From assembly GCF_963676685.1 (NCBI RefSeq), contig NC_092355.1, positions 81,063,176 to 81,127,175 of the forward strand: a stretch of 64,000 bases of DNA. The letters run 5' to 3'. The DNA is from Mytilus edulis. Lineage: Eukaryota; Mollusca; Bivalvia; Mytilida; Mytilidae. Position numbers and translations under genes: made by a program. The notes below the pieces were generated by a model. That model ran no database searches and was not told where the DNA came from. It saw nothing but the letters and a program-made list of their open reading frames with translations. Numbering within the stretch: the stretch's first letter is position 1; every line of letters begins with the position of its first letter. This document shows positions 1-12,609 of this stretch, in pieces.

Positions 1-870
1 TTACCTTTACTTGTCTTGATAAATGTATTCTAGAACATGATTTTTTGTAAATTGCATCTATGTATTATTTCCAACTAGCCTTACTCTCAAAGTTGAGACC
101 TAGGTGACAGAGACTTTTAACTTCTTTTATCTGATCACAACCAATACCAACAAATAAAGAAGGAGGATATATGGCTTTTCTAGAAAATAAAAGGGTTTCT
201 GTTTTAGGGGGATTAAATATAACAGCTTAGTTTTCAATTCATGGTTTTTTTTCCTCCAAAAATTATAAGTCAATTACACAGAACCAGCATCATAATCTAT
301 CTAACCAGTATAAATTATTCTCTCTCGTGAGTGTTAATCAAGAACTATTTTGTTATTGCTTCTATTCGTAAATAAGCTACAATTTGCTGATTTACGCTTT
401 AAAGATAGCATTTAATTATTTGTAATTGTAGATATAGATAACAACGTGACTAGTAACCGGTGACTCGCTTAATGTTTTTTAATAATTAAGTCTATAATAT
501 ATTTCTGTATAAGCAACGAGTCGTTGACCTCACTTGATTTGAAAGCTCACTTTTATCAATACTATTAGTTTTGCTTGACGATTGTTCGATCATTTTATAT
601 GATTTGACTGGTTTATTCATACTATAATTGTAGTGTAATTATTCTTTTCATATAACTATTTAATGCATAAAAAGGAGGAGGAAATTCAACCAATGTTGAA
701 ACAATAACCACAAGAACTTAAAAAAAACAAAAAACATACAATACAAAAATACAAAACGATTTACAATATAAAAATAAGGAGATGTGGTATGATTGCCATT
801 GAGACAATTACCTATTTACTCAAGTTCAAATGATGTGGGTGTAGGCAATTATTGGCACAACTTTTTGAAA
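1..870. other. AT-rich intergenic DNA, no gene seen
   Basis: I see no exon, RNA gene or strong repeat here. A 19-codon frame starts at 171, but nothing supports translation. The last ~100 bp carry a short fragment of the GATGTGGTATGATTG family (about 780-815). Confidence 0.5.
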
Positions 871-874
871 TTTC

Positions 875-1016
875 GGGTCCTCAATGCTCTTTAACTGTGT
901 GCTTGTTCTGATTTTTAACTCTTTTTGAGATGAGTGTCACTGCTAAGTCTTATGTAGACGAAACGCGCGTCTGGCAAATCAAATTATAAGCCTGGTACCT
1001 TTGATAACTATATGCA
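875..1016 (-). repeat. Dispersed mussel element, CAGACGCGCGTTTCGTC family
   Basis: Read on the minus strand, this has the same block order as the copies at 10466, 13690, 17727 and 22540: an ATCAAAGGTACCAGG-like start, an ACGCGCGTTTCGTC core, then a GAGCATTGAGGACC-like block. At least six copies lie in this window in both orientations, so it is a dispersed element. It has no open frame and I cannot assign it to a transposon class. Confidence 0.7.
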
Positions 1017-1534
1017 AAGTCCACTGCATTATACACAACAAAACTAAAGCTTAAGTAACATGAACCCGATCTTAAATCGAGTGTGCAGGATATACGTGCA
1101 TAAAATCTCTACAAATATATCAATGTGCAATGGTGTTCATATATTTCACCTGTACATGTGACCCAATCTCCCATCCAATAGTGTACATTGGTAGTGCACG
1201 TTCTATAATACAACATTGTGCAGTATTTTACGATTTATTTTTCACTTAAAGTTGGAATGTTCCCTTCATTTTTATTTTGTTTTGTGACCCAGATCTGCTT
1301 CAGTTAAATCTATTTATGACTTATGAACAGCAGTTCCAGAGCAAGTGATAAAAAAGGTAATTGCATGGAGGATATTCCGGGGCGATATTTAATAAAATGT
1401 GTTATCACATGGTAGAGATTTAAGAGCAAACGAAACCAACATATGTTACTGAACGATAGAGGTTCCAGATCAACTGTTAAAAAAACAGTTCCTTTATTGT
1501 AGAAGTTCTAGAGAAAAAGATAACAATATGAGTA

Positions 1535-1735
1535 AAAGAGGGACGAAAGATACCAAAGGGACAGTCAAAATTATTAATCGAAAATAAACTGACAACGCCA
1601 AGGCTAAAAATGAAAAAGACAAACAGACAAACAATAATACACATGACAATACATAGAAAACTAAAAAATAAACGACACGAACCCCACCAAAAACTAGGGG
1701 TGATCTCAGGTGCTCCGGAAGGGTAAGCAGCACCA
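1535..1735 (+). repeat. Dispersed mussel element, GGGACGAAAGATACC family
   Basis: It begins GGGACGAAAGATACCAAAGG and ends near GGTGCTCCGGAAGGG. A truncated copy of its start lies at 10618-10690 and a fragment of its end at 51045-51110. The 81-codon minus-strand frame inside it is an accident of composition. Confidence 0.65.
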
Positions 1736-1739
1736 ACAA

Positions 1740-3095
1740 TTGAAAAGTATTGAAACAGAAAGTGTGGACTCAGTAAAACGATGGACAGAGTAAAGATTTG
1801 GGCACAGTTCTTGCATTAAATGCATTTCTATAAAGAGATAAAAATGAGAAACATGATGCAAACAACCAAAGTCATCTCAGTTTGAAAATGAAAAAAAAAA
1901 TATCCTTGAAATGTTGTGGCAAAGTGTGATTTTCAGCAGTTTTTATACCCTTTAAGTTAAATAATTGTATGAGCTACGGAAATTCCATACACATTACCGA
2001 AAACGTGAGCATTTGTGAAGGCGTATAAACCGTAATGATAACGTTCTCCTAGTTTTGATATTTTCTCAAAAATTTGCTTCTTCTGCGGAAAATTTTTTTT
2101 TAGGAAGTACAAAACACTAAATCTACACGTAATATCAGAAATTTATCAGCCTTTGTATGGTTTTAGAGGAGTTATGACTCAATTAAATCGGCTTCATCAT
2201 TCAGTAGTAAAGATTTTTGGAACAACGTAAAGGACATCGTTGAGTGTCAAGGTCACAGAAAAAATCACCCATTAAAGTACATTGTTTGTACTTTAAAAGT
2301 TAACTATCATAGTCTGAAATAATAACATGTCATTAAAGGGCCTCCAAACATTTATTATTCTAGTTTCCATATAATATTAACTCGTCAATGTCATTGACAA
2401 TGAAGTCAATATTTGTTTTATGATAGATTTGTCGAACTATCAATGATAATCTTCTCTTCAGAAATGTGGTGTTATATTTTAAGGCAATTTTAATCTGAAT
2501 AAAACATTCTATAAATTAGTTTTTTTTAATATCGTACTTGTCAAGGCTGCGATATGATATTCAAAAATAAATCAGGTCAGACGGCACTTTGAACAACATA
2601 TTGGAAATACAAAAGTCCACTGCAGTTAATGAAATGATAAACCTTCATACTTATATGTAGATACTAGTTTCTTGTGGTAAGAGGCATAAATTAAATCGCT
2701 CTGATTCAAACAAACATTCTCTGAAACTAACATTATCAAGATGCTTGGTTTAATGATTGGCAACGTTGTAAGTTACTTTAGGAGGACGTGTTTTGAGGTA
2801 AACAATCTGCATTCAAATCTTGTTTTTGCCTTTTTTAAATGCATAGCAAAATCATTTAAGTTTTAATGTTCTTAAACATTGAGTGCATTTTCCTTTATTT
2901 ACCTAGGAAAAAGGAATTGAAAATCATTGCCGTATTTGCACCACAAAATTTACTATGACTACTGACAAAATTGTGTAATATATAAAAGTTATATTGTAGT
3001 CTTTTTTTTTAGAAAATCGAACTTGACTGGATTTTTTGTGCATTATTTCTAGTCAGCAGAAAACAGCAAAATGCATAAACCCACGTGTGTTTTTT
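1740..3095. other. Intergenic, no gene seen
   Basis: AT-rich sequence with poly-T and poly-A runs. A 42-codon frame starts at 2741 and contains a GAG|GTAAAC donor-like site, but nothing ties it to a gene. Confidence 0.4.
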
Positions 3096-3099
3096 AATT

Positions 3100-3366
3100 T
3101 GAATTGATTTGATTTTTTGGTGTTTTAACGCCACTTTTAAGTACTGTTTTTAAGCTATTTCGTGGCGATTAGTTTGTATTGGTGGAAGAAGCCGGAGTGC
3201 CCGGAGAAAACCACAGACCTTCGATAGGAGAACTGACATTCCTAGTCAATTAAGATTTGAGTCGAGTGCACCCGCATGAGCGGGGTTCGAATTCACAACC
3301 CCAGTATTGACTGGCTAGCAATTAACGTAGTAACTAGTTAGACCACTCGGCCACCAAGGCCCCGAA
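3100..3366 (-). mobile_element. tRNA-derived SINE
   Basis: On the minus strand the element starts with a tRNA-like head. A perfect RNA polymerase III box A (TGGCCGAGTGG, plus-strand 3343-3353) is followed about 50 bp on by a box B-like ATTCGAACCCC inside a GGGGTT/AACCCC stem. The rest (CCGGAGTGCCCGGAGAAAAC on the plus strand, then an ACGCCACTTTTAAG tail) is a widely dispersed mollusc SINE body as I remember it. The tail resembles the two ~99-bp blocks inside the 45-bp array at 30738 and 32602. No target-site duplication was identified. Confidence 0.7.
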
Positions 3367-3369
3367 TTT

Positions 3370-4555
3370 CATTAGATACGCATGCGGAAACCCAGTTAAA
3401 ATTAAACAACATTGATGGCATTCTTTGTAAGAGAATGTATGAAAAGCGAATTAAGAACATTTAAATTGGTCACATCGGTTTATAAGGGCTTTAAAATTTC
3501 AATCAATGTGCCTTATTTTGGAATTTATGCATGTTATGTATGTTTTTTTACCTAAATTATTAACTTGAGCTTCGAAATATTTGTAAACTTTTTATTATAG
3601 ACAATTTTATTTTACAAAACAGTCGATTGCGGTATGTGCAAATTCTTGACGACAAACTTTTCTGGTGGATCTGAAAATGCATAACTTGAAATATAAACTT
3701 CTTTTTTATGTGTTATCTAAGCCAATAAATCTTCAACCTCTAACATTTTAGTCTGCCTTTCCATTGAATATTTGATAGGAACTTATATAAATATTTTAAA
3801 TTGTCGCCAATTTCCCGACAACCTATCAGACAAAAGCTTTAAGATGACCAAATGCATAAAAGTACCTTATATGATCTTAGTATCTAGTCTCTTAAAATAC
3901 AACTGATCATAATGATCATATGTGGATAAATTTATCGCTTTTGAAGAGCTAAATTGACAGAATGTTATCACTGCAATGGCTTTCATTTTTACAATTTTAA
4001 AAAATATGTGGTCAACTCGGTTACACAGTTTAAATCACCTCTTGTCTGTAGATATCTAATGTCCATGTATTGTCTATTTAAATCAATACAATTCTCATCA
4101 TGTTTATACGGGGATACTTAGTTTTTTCACACTTTCTGCAGGAATGAAAAGAAATGAATAGTAAAAGCCAGAAAATTTCATAAATTTCTGAATCATAAAA
4201 GGGATTTAAAAAATAACTATTTAGTTCTTGACATGCCTTGAAACTTGTCCAGGTTCACTGATTTGTCTGTCTTCAGAGTTCAATGTGTGGTATTGCTACC
4301 AACATATTAGACAAAGGGTTTTCATGAACCTTAAAACAATTTTTTCCAATTACACAGGTTTTCTCTACTAAACAAAATATTTTTAGGTGAAAATTTAGCC
4401 ATTTTAGTCAAAAGGTTCACATAAAGTTTAACATTATGATCAGCGCATTAGACCGTTTCCTTACAACTCACAAGTCAATTCAGTTTCCAAATTTGCTACC
4501 GTTCCAACCGTAGCACGAACATGGAGCCATTATTAAACTTGTAAAAGTACTTGAT
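3370..4555. other. Intergenic, no gene seen
   Basis: No exon-like segment or clear repeat was found; only short AT-rich frames. Confidence 0.4.
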
Positions 4556-4559
4556 GCAT

Positions 4560-4770
4560 ACATACCATTTTCTACATTTGAAAAAGCCTGTACAAGACAG
4601 CAATATGACAGTTGTTGTCCATTTGTTTGAGAAGTGGAAACCAAGCTAAAGTATAAAGCACATTTATCATTTTATAATCTATTGATTTTCGCCAGTTATG
4701 TATTATCAATACAACATAGAATAAATTGGTTGAAAATTTGTTGTGTTTGCCTTTAGAAACCACGAAAAAT
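4560..4770 (-). repeat. Dispersed mussel element, CTGACTTGGTACAGGC family (diverged)
   Basis: Contains the inverted core TTGAAAAAGCCTGTACAAGA and a GACAGTTGTTGTCCAT block. Relatives are at 6263-6545, 12450-12605, 17140-17310 and 29060-29275. The 63-codon frame over it is a shadow. Confidence 0.55.
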
Positions 4771-4774
4771 AAGA

Positions 4775-5870
4775 GTCAGTAATAGAAACGTACAAAATTA
4801 ATCTAACTGGTATATTACTGGTGAAATGATATTGAAACTTCATAACAAAATCAAAAGAATCGTGTTACACATGTATGAGCAAATGTGGATCCAGGAATTG
4901 GACAGGGAGTCTCTAGCATTTCAACGTTTGCAGTTACAGTAACAAATAAATTCTAGCTTCATGAGGGGGACCCCAGATCACTTGAATCCGCTTCTGATGA
5001 CCGATTTTACTAACAATAAAAGTACAGATAAAGGATCAATTATAAGATACTCTCGTAAACTTTATTAAGAATTTCGTACGTGCGTCTTATTGTACATATA
5101 TAACTTTTTAAATGCAGTTTCAGAGATAAAAAAAAATCTACTATTGTTGAAAAAAACATAAGAACGGTGCCCTTTTCTTTTTCAATATGACATCCCAGCT
5201 CTATCATCTTTAAAGAAAAATCTTTGTAAGTTATAGAAATATACTACATTAATAATAATAATAATCTTATTAATCATAGAAGATTTATAATTATTAATCA
5301 GCACTATTTTAACGTATATAACCAGAAACAGTCTCACGTGTTTAAGAATGTATGTCATATGTAGTATTTTTTTTTTTGTTCCGAATTCCGGTTATACATA
5401 AAAAAATAATCATCTCTTCATATATATATATCTGTAAATAAAAGTGAAAAACATTACATTATAAACAGAAACGCAAATCTATGTTTACAGTTCAAAGATA
5501 AATAGTCTAACATTAGATCACAATTAAGGTGTTTACGAAACGATTTAATCGCAATCAAATCAAATATTATGCTAGTTTTGTTGATATGAAATTCCATTTC
5601 TTTTATTTCATAAGGAGAAATAAATCAAAATCATGCATGCTATTATACTTCCAAGGGTGTTTGGGTTAGTCACGTTTCTCCAATATTTGATAATTAAACT
5701 AAAACAACATTATGATGAGAGGGTCCTTAAGAACTGACATCTTGATATTCACCTGTAATTCACCTTTAGCAGTTCTTACATTCACTTTTTTTTTAAGTGA
5801 ATCTTTACTTTTTAAAATAGAAATTTACATCACTGTGCTAGATTACGTCGACTTTTAAATTTTGAAAAGC
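4775..5870. other. Intergenic with short AAT microsatellite
   Basis: A short (AAT)n tract lies near 5250-5270, with poly-A and poly-T runs. No gene is visible. Confidence 0.4.
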
Positions 5871-5874
5871 CAAT

Positions 5875-7262
5875 GATTGTTAAAGCGTGATGTGTGTAGG
5901 TTGATGCCACTATATTTACAACACACCCGACAGGTGTTAAAGCGTGATGTGTGTGGGTTGATGCCACTACATATACAACACCCCGACAGGAGTTTTAGCG
6001 TGATGTGTGCTGGTGTGATGCTATAACATATACAAAACACCAGACAGGAGTAAAGGCGTGATGTGTGCTGGTGTGATGCCATAACATATACAACACCCCC
6101 GACAGGAGTTAAAGCGTGATGTGTGGTGGTGTGATTCCATTACACATACAACACACTAGACAGGAATTTAGGGGTGACGTGCGCTAATGTGATGCCATTA
6201 CATAAACAATATACCAGACAGGAGTAAAAGCGTGATATACGGTGGTTTGATGTCATTATATGTACACAAAAAAAAGTAAAATAACAAAAATACTGAACTT
6301 AGAGGAAAATCAATTCGGAAAGTCCATAATCACATGGCAAAATCAAATAACAAAACGCATTAAAAACGAATGGACAAGAACTGTCATATTCCTGACTTGG
6401 TACAGGCATTTTCAAATGTAGAAAATGGTGGATTAAACCTGGTTTTATAGCGATAACCCTCTCACTTTGATGACAGTCTCATCAAAGTCCGTTATATTTA
6501 CATTGATGCGTTAACTAAACAGACACAATAAATAAAATAGTCAAAATATGCAACACACCCCACATGAGTTTAGGCGTGGTTTGTGATGGTGTGATGTCAT
6601 TACATATCTAACACACACCAGGCAGGAGTTAAGGCGTGGTTTGTGCTGGTGTGATGTCATTACATATCCAATACCCGACAGGAGTTAAAGCATGATTTGA
6701 GATGGTGTGGTGTTATTACATATACAACACATCCGACAAGAGTTAAAGAGTGATTTGAGATGGTGTGGTGTTATTACATATACAACACACCCGACAGGAG
6801 TTGAAGCGTGATGTACGATGGTTTAATGTAATTACATATCCAACACACCAGGCAGGAGTTAATGCGTGGTGTGTGCTGGTGTGATATCATTACATATACA
6901 ACACACCCGACTGGAGTTTAGGCGTGATATGCAGTTGGTTGATGCCATTACATATACAACATGCCCGACAGGTGTAAAGGCATGTTGTGTGCTGGTGTTA
7001 TATCATTACATAAACAACACACCAGGCAGGAATTAAGGCGTGATGGGTTGTGGTGTGATGTCATTACATATACAACACACCCGACAGGAGTTAAGGCGTG
7101 GTGTGTGCTGGTGTGATGCCATTACATATACAACATACCCGACAGGAGTAACGGCGTGGTGTGTGCTTGTGTTATGCCATTACATATACACCATACCCGA
7201 CAGGAGTAAAGGCATGGTGTATGCTGGTGTGATGCCATTGCATATACATTATTTATACCGAT
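5875..7262 (+). repeat. ~60-bp minisatellite, interrupted by a dispersed element
   Basis: About 18 diverged copies of a ~58-62 bp unit, built around GGAGTTAAGGCGTGATGTGT, GCTGGTGTGATGCCATTACA and TATACAACACACCCGACAG. The array is split: about 6 copies at 5875-6262 and 12 at 6546-7262, separated by a ~280-bp element of the CTGACTTGGTACAGGC family (6263-6545). Copies differ at 10-25% of positions, so the array is fairly old. The 75- and 77-codon frames come from the repeat. Confidence 0.85.
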
Positions 7263-7632
7263 TTGGGAGTTGAGACGGGTTGTGTGGTGAGATTATTTCA
7301 TTTTTTATCGACTATTACTCTTTTGTACGAAGATAACAAGCACCTTTTAAAATTTGTTGTTTATTTTATTATTATGCAAAAGTGTATAAAGCATTGGATC
7401 GTTTTAATTTTTTTGTAAAAGAAGTAAAGAAAAACAATTAGTAATAAATAAAATAAAACTTATCGCTACAACTTGAGTTAACTAAAACATCTTAATAAAT
7501 AAATATTTAGATTTTAATGCACGATATTTCATTAAGTGTATTTAAATCAATATTGAAAACAGCCGGATGTGTACTATTTTACATAGACATAAGACATAGT
7601 TTAGTGCTGAGTCAAAAATAATTATATCAAAT

Positions 7633-9423
7633 TTATAAAGCATTCCTTGATGCCAGCCTCTGGAACAAGTCTTTCATGGAATGCTCAATGGCCCCTCCTT
7701 TGCTTTGTGTTATAGCAGTAGTTGTTTCACCAGTGGCTCTATCCACACAAATACCTATGTATTTCCATTCAATACCAATTATCTGACCTTTAAATGACCA
7801 GCTTACAATCTTTCCATCACCTCGATCAATCTATCAAATACAGGAAGGCAATGAGTTAAGTGATAATTACAACAGTTAGGTAAATGATAGGCATATAAAA
7901 CAATATTCTGCAATATAATATTTTACGCAAACTTGATTGGGTCCGGAGTTATGTTGGTAAACTTTACCTTATTGTAAAGTATTAGTTAGTAAATATACTT
8001 TTAGTATGTAGTGTCGAATTTGAAGGTCAGATAAAATTGTTAATTTAGTTTTCAATGACAAAAAGCCACAGACAGCTGTCTTGTCAGTATCATTGCATGA
8101 AACCTCATTTTCAATGCTTTATATATAACTTTTTGAGCGCAAAATAGCATCGCAAGTCTTAAATCTATTACCAACGTTGAGGAGTACATCTCCATGTTAT
8201 ACAATAATATATCGTAGAATAGACGGTGTTTTGGGATAAGGTGTTTAGATCCCATTCAAGACTAGTTCAAGACTAGTCCATTTAGTTCGATTTAAACTAG
8301 ATCGGTTAACTGTATATTGTTTAAATGACCAATGTGAACGCTTCGAAAGTGTCTAAACTAAACATCAAAAGAGGACGTTTAGTATGAATCGATCTAATGT
8401 GAACCTAGTTAACTTCAAATATGAAAGCAGAGATCGGTTTAAAGTAACATAATTGAATCCAAATTAATGAATGCGCATGTCTGGCGTCAAAACAAAACAC
8501 TTATTAGGTATTAAAGGATACGAGTAAAAGGGCCGATACATGGGCTCGTGAAGAAAAGGTCCTTTTCATTGAATTATAGTTGATGCAAAGGTACAAATCG
8601 AATTAGAGATCACATCAAAAAGACATTTGGAAGTTTTCCGTAGCATATGCAAAATATGAAGGATATGCTACAGTTTTTTTATCTAAAAATTGACGAAAAC
8701 TGCAGTAACACCAGTATCAAAATCTGATTTTGTGATTCAAATGAAACAATAACTTAATCCATAAAAAGGAAGATGTGGTATGATTGTTAATGAGACAACT
8801 CTCCACAAGAGACCAAAATGACAGAGAAATTCACAACTATAGGTCACCGTACGGCCTTCAACAATGAGCAAAGCTCATACCGCATAGTCAGCTATAAAAT
8901 GCCCCGAAATGACAATGTAAAACAATTCAAACGAAAAAACTAACGGCCTTGTTATCCAGTTTTTTTCAAGTGTGCATATAGGTGTATCAATACATAAATT
9001 TAATTAATTATTTCAATCTATGTTTACGCTATGTTTACAATTTTACGGGTAATTAGTTCAAATCGATTTCAACTTTTAGTTGTAGTATGAACGCAATGGT
9101 TAGAACGGGTTTTACATGTAAATATAGGAAGAACGTCATTAAAGCAGAAACATTTTCAGCGGACTTGGCTTAATACCCATTCCTAACGTTGCGTTCTTGG
9201 TGTTCCTTCCCATTTTCCCCATTTTTTAAATTCCGGATCAACATCTGTATCATGGAAATCTTGCAAACAGTTAAAATTAATAATATGTCACGTCCCAGGC
9301 AATGTGAAATTTTCAACAATTCTATGGCTTCCATGAAATATTGCTCAAATTTCTTACCTCTCCTTTACCAGATGTTCCCAGTGCATTTGCCATATCTTCG
9401 GCACCTTTTAAGAATTTATCCAT
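7633..9423 (-). CDS. ALF/scygonadin-like protein, copy A (two coding exons)
   Basis: Probable member of the anti-lipopolysaccharide factor family, known in horseshoe crabs and crustaceans as secreted cationic antimicrobial proteins that bind lipid A. Coding sequence: 9358-9423, then 7633-7830 (stop 7633-7635), 87 residues. Introns are GT-AG (GAG|GTAAGA; GATAG|ATTG). Family signs are IEWKY followed by a single Cys (residue 50), then SKGGAIEHSMKDLFQRLA. The family's usual 'WKYKGK...RSGAVEHS' core is recognisable. Oddities: there is no signal peptide (an in-frame TAA lies upstream in the 5' exon); the first Cys of the family disulfide is replaced; the normally basic loop holds two Lys and one Glu. 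Copy B at 14330 is its paralogue. The intron carries a dispersed element at 8755-8955. Identity rests on motif comparison from memory; exon structure is supported by conservation between copies. Confidence 0.72.
7831..9357 (-). other. Intron 2 of ALF-like copy A
   Basis: About 1.5 kb between the coding exons; the same intron is only 183 bp in copy B. It contains a dispersed element (8755-8955) and otherwise AT-rich DNA with no exon-like sequence. The extra length therefore probably came from insertion in copy A or loss in copy B. Confidence 0.6.
8755..8955 (+). repeat. Dispersed mussel element, GATGTGGTATGATTG family
   Basis: Full-length-looking copy, from AAAAAGGAAGATGTGGTATG through the ACGGCCTTCAACAATGAGCA block to CTAACGGCCTTGTT. 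Other copies: 13466, 22310 (plus), 46995 and 49795 (minus). No coding frame. Confidence 0.75.
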
Positions 9424-9678
9424 TAGTATCTATTCGACTCAACAAAAACCTAAAAAGACAAATAACACATTTGCATGGAATAAGTCGTTCTGAGACTAAC
9501 TGACATTTTAAAACGTTACTTAAACAGTACACTTCACTTCGGATAATATCTTCGTTGTACAAATAATAAATTTCATGTATTGATTTTAATAATATTAATT
9601 ATAAGCCAATTAAAATATAATGATAAATTTTTATAAGAATCATGATAGACTCGAATAAAAGAATTTAAAGATATTTAC

Positions 9679-9745
9679 CTTTATTTAAAGTTGTGAAACG
9701 TGAACTAAAAAATTAATAAATTGGAATTTATTTATATATCCCATT
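9679..9745 (-). promoter_or_regulatory. Core promoter and 5' UTR exon of ALF-like copy A
   Basis: TATATAAA lies at 9731-9738 on the minus strand. About 31 nt downstream is an initiator-like TTAGTTC (start inferred near 9706). A short untranslated exon then ends at a CTTTAAATAAAG|GTAAAT donor (last exon base 9679). It joins the acceptor GAATAG|ATACTAATGG at 9429. The layout matches copy B at 15238-15300 almost base for base. Confidence 0.65.
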
Positions 9746-10455
9746 AGTGGGTACTTTTAAATCGAATTTAAAAATTTCCCGTTGTGCTATTCGTAGTTAT
9801 TACGACCTTTAAAAGGATTAAAATGTATTTTTAGACATTTTCATTACTAGTTTGTTAAATTAAACTTAAAAACATATCATTCATAAGATGACATTGGGAA
9901 ATTTTGAAACTTTTTGGAAATCTTTTCTCTATTTTTACGAAATGATTGACCTAGAAATTCAAAATACATCTGATGGAAGATTCAAAATAAAATTTAAAAC
10001 AATTCAGCGACTACTGTAAAAGTGTCCGCGTTCAAATATGTATGTAACAACTACCCATTAATTAGCTTAAAGTTTATATTTTTAATAATTTTATAAAAAA
10101 AACGCTATATTTTGGGGCTTTAGAAAGGTTTTACCGGCCCTTTTTAATTTCATTTTTTTTTTCACGAATGGTTACGGATTTGTCCAGACATTTTCAATCT
10201 AACGACCTCGCGGGCTTTTCATTTCATGTACGCATTTAGGGAGAGAGAAAAAACAGTAAAAGGTCGTTGCTGATACGCAGCTATCAAATATTCATTCGTT
10301 TTATAATTATTTTTTATGTATTTGGCTTCACTAACATTTTGTTCCAAAGAAAACGTGTTTATTCCATAGTCTCATTAAAACATCTTGACTTTACATCCTG
10401 TGCATACGTTTGCAATCGTGCCTATAAAATATAAAAGTTAGGTTGGTTTTACGTA
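9746..10455 (-). promoter_or_regulatory. Upstream block conserved between ALF-like copies
   Basis: ATTTCCCGTTGTGCTATTCG at 9774-9793, the segment near 9880-9990, and a block at 10310-10410 (GGCTTCACTAACATTTTGTT, ATTCCATAGTCTCAT) recur upstream of copy B at 15325-15345, 15460-15540 and 16690-16790. The first also recurs upstream of the remnant copy near 18550. The duplicated unit therefore extends at least 700 bp upstream of the promoter. Confidence 0.6.
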
Positions 10456-10461
10456 GTTTAT

Positions 10462-10690
10462 GGTATTAGTAGTTATCAAAGGTACCAGGATTATAATTTT
10501 AATACGCCAGATGCGCGTTTCGTCTAGATAAGACTCATCAGTGACGCTCATATCAAAATAGTTATAAAACCAAATAAGTACAAAGTTGAAGAGCATTGAG
10601 CATCCAACATTCCAAACAAAGGGACGAAAGATACCAGACGGACAGTCAAACTCATAAATCGGAAATAAACTGAAAACGCCTGTGTTGTTC
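10462..10690 (+). repeat. Two adjoining dispersed elements
   Basis: A CAGATGCGCGTTTCGTC family copy at 10466-10600 runs directly into a truncated GGGACGAAAGATACC family copy at 10618-10690. Both families recur elsewhere in the window. Confidence 0.65.
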
Positions 10691-11800
10691 CAATTACCCG
10701 TAAATCAATATACAATATTAATTGAAATGGCTTAAGTAAATCAAAAGACATATTAACACAAGTCAACATACACTGAACGAATACATTTGATCTATGACTC
10801 AATGTAAATATAAAATTAAGAAATAAGGGGTGAATAAGTAAAGGCAACAACAGTATACCGCTGTGAGATGTTAAATAAAAGGAATTATGTACACAGGTAA
10901 AAGAATATAATTTTGTTGTAAGATTTACAGTATAAATGGAGAACGGGGAAAATAAGTACATCATATACGTATATGTACCTAGGGGTTACCTTTAGTAGTG
11001 AAGAAAAATGGAACAATAATATTGAAAGTGTTTACACGTGTAAAAAAGTCCCTAGTCAGGAAACTTTTGGCCTTGATAATCTTAAAGGTGTTTACATATT
11101 ATTAGTAGTTCATTTAAAAAATATGTTTTAGAGTTAAAAATGACTTTCATTTTCCCTGAACTAGTACACACTTTTGTTTAGAGGCCAAAGCAAGCCCAAC
11201 TCCAGGTGCGGGTTTTTCTCGCTGTGTTGAAGACCAATTAAAAACCTTCGGCTCTGTTCTGCTCTTTTGTCAGATTTTTGTCTCTTTGACACATTCCCCA
11301 TTTTCATTCTTTATAGATTGAATATGAATGAAAAGCATGCAGCTGAGCACATGAACAATCTTGTTCCCCTCTTTTTACATGTATACAAAGTACAATCATT
11401 ATCGTCCAACCATACGCCTATATCACCCTGATCAGTCGTTCCGTAATTGTCTTATCACGGTTTTAGCGGAAAGCAGGCATTATCTTCATATTATTATATA
11501 TAAGAGAGACAAACTATTCTATTTTATTTATTTTCAATTACTATCTAGTATGGAGTTTAGTTATTTAATGTAAAGTTACTGTATAACACTCGGAACGGGC
11601 CCTTTAATTGGATTCTTATTCGTATTCTTATTCTTCTTATTTAAATTTTATTCTTATTCGACGTCATAATGTCTGAGGAGAAATTATCAGCGTCGTCACA
11701 TAGAGGAGACATTGCCAAGCTTGCTATCGTCAAAAGACTTTTTATAAATATTCACGTTTACAATAGTTTTTCGAAATACTAAGGATTTTCCCAGGCATAG
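10691..11800. other. Intergenic, no gene seen
   Basis: AT-rich sequence with a 138-codon minus-strand frame starting in the repeats. It has no recognisable domain and no codon pattern suggesting selection, so I do not call it a gene. Confidence 0.4.
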
Positions 11801-11804
11801 ATTA

Positions 11805-11980
11805 CTTAAGACGTATTTGGCACAACTTGTTGGAACCTTAGTTCCTCAGTGCTCTTCAGCCTTGTATCTGTTTTTGGCTTGATAACTATTTTGACCTTAG
11901 TGTACTGATGAGTCCTATGTAGACGAAGCGCGCGTCTGGCTTATTAAACTATAAGCCTGGTACCTTTGATTACTATTATG
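11805..11980 (-). repeat. Dispersed element, CAGACGCGCGTTTCGTC family (minus)
   Basis: Inverted copy with TGTAGACGAAGCGCGCGTCT and TAAGCCTGGTACCTTTGAT. It has the same organisation as the copy at 875-1016. Confidence 0.7.
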
Positions 11981-12051
11981 AAGGGGAAAACAACCAATAA
12001 TAGAACGATCAACATATTATCTTACTTTCTTCTGAAGTCTTATACTTTCTT

Positions 12052-12179
12052 TGTATAGATGTCGTAAAATATCAGATGCTCGACACAATGTGAAATGCTT
12101 TGCTCGTTTGCTGCGCTCACTCGACAAAAAGGTTCACCTTGGGGTTCGCGACTGATATTTTACGATATCAATGTATAGA
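12052..12179. mobile_element. Small inverted-repeat element (MITE-like)
   Basis: A 112-bp element (12060-12171) with perfect 14-bp arms TCGTAAAATATCAG (12062-12075) and CTGATATTTTACGA (12152-12165). It is flanked by an 8-bp direct repeat TGTATAGA (12052-12059 and 12172-12179). It is too short to encode anything. A non-autonomous DNA transposon is the simplest reading. Confidence 0.6.
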
Positions 12180-12449
12180 AAATCTGTTCATTTCCCTCAT
12201 CATTGAACCACAATATATCCACATTACGAGAGATTAAACGAAATTTGCAACACCGACACTACATTAAATGGTAGTTAAAAAGATTTTTCCAAATACACTT
12301 CATGTAGAGAAACTTTAATCACAATCTTAATTGTCTAATCGATAACTATGTTTTAGATACTAAATTATTTGCTTGCAGAGACCTTGAACACTGTTTCATG
12401 TGCTGTTGCACCATTTCCCCATGACATGGGGAGGGTTTAGGCGCTTACG

Positions 12450-12605
12450 AAAAAAGTCAAATCAGAAAAATACCGAACTCCGAGAAACATTCAAAACGAA
12501 AATTCCTAATCAAAATGGCAAAATAAAAGCTCAAACACATCAAACGAATGGATAACAAGTGTCATATTCATGACTTGGTACAGGCTTTTTTTTTTCTGTA
12601 GAAAC
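12450..12605 (+). repeat. Dispersed element, CTGACTTGGTACAGGC family
   Basis: Contains AAAGCTCAAACACATCAAAC, GAATGGATAACAAGTGTCAT and ATGACTTGGTACAGGC. Truncated at its far end by a poly-T run. Confidence 0.65.
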
Positions 12606-12609
12606 GCGT

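Noticed and set aside
3250-3366. tRNA gene
   Set aside because: Box A and a box B-like sequence are present, but the cloverleaf is not complete (T loop too long, no acceptor stem). The sequence continues into a SINE body.
9189-9503. 104-codon plus-strand frame
   Set aside because: It is the antisense shadow of ALF-like exon 2 (9358-9429 minus) and its flanks.
10548-10964. 138-codon minus-strand frame, the longest non-repeat frame on the left half
   Set aside because: Its C-terminal part lies in two dispersed elements; the rest is AT-biased and lacks a domain or promoter.
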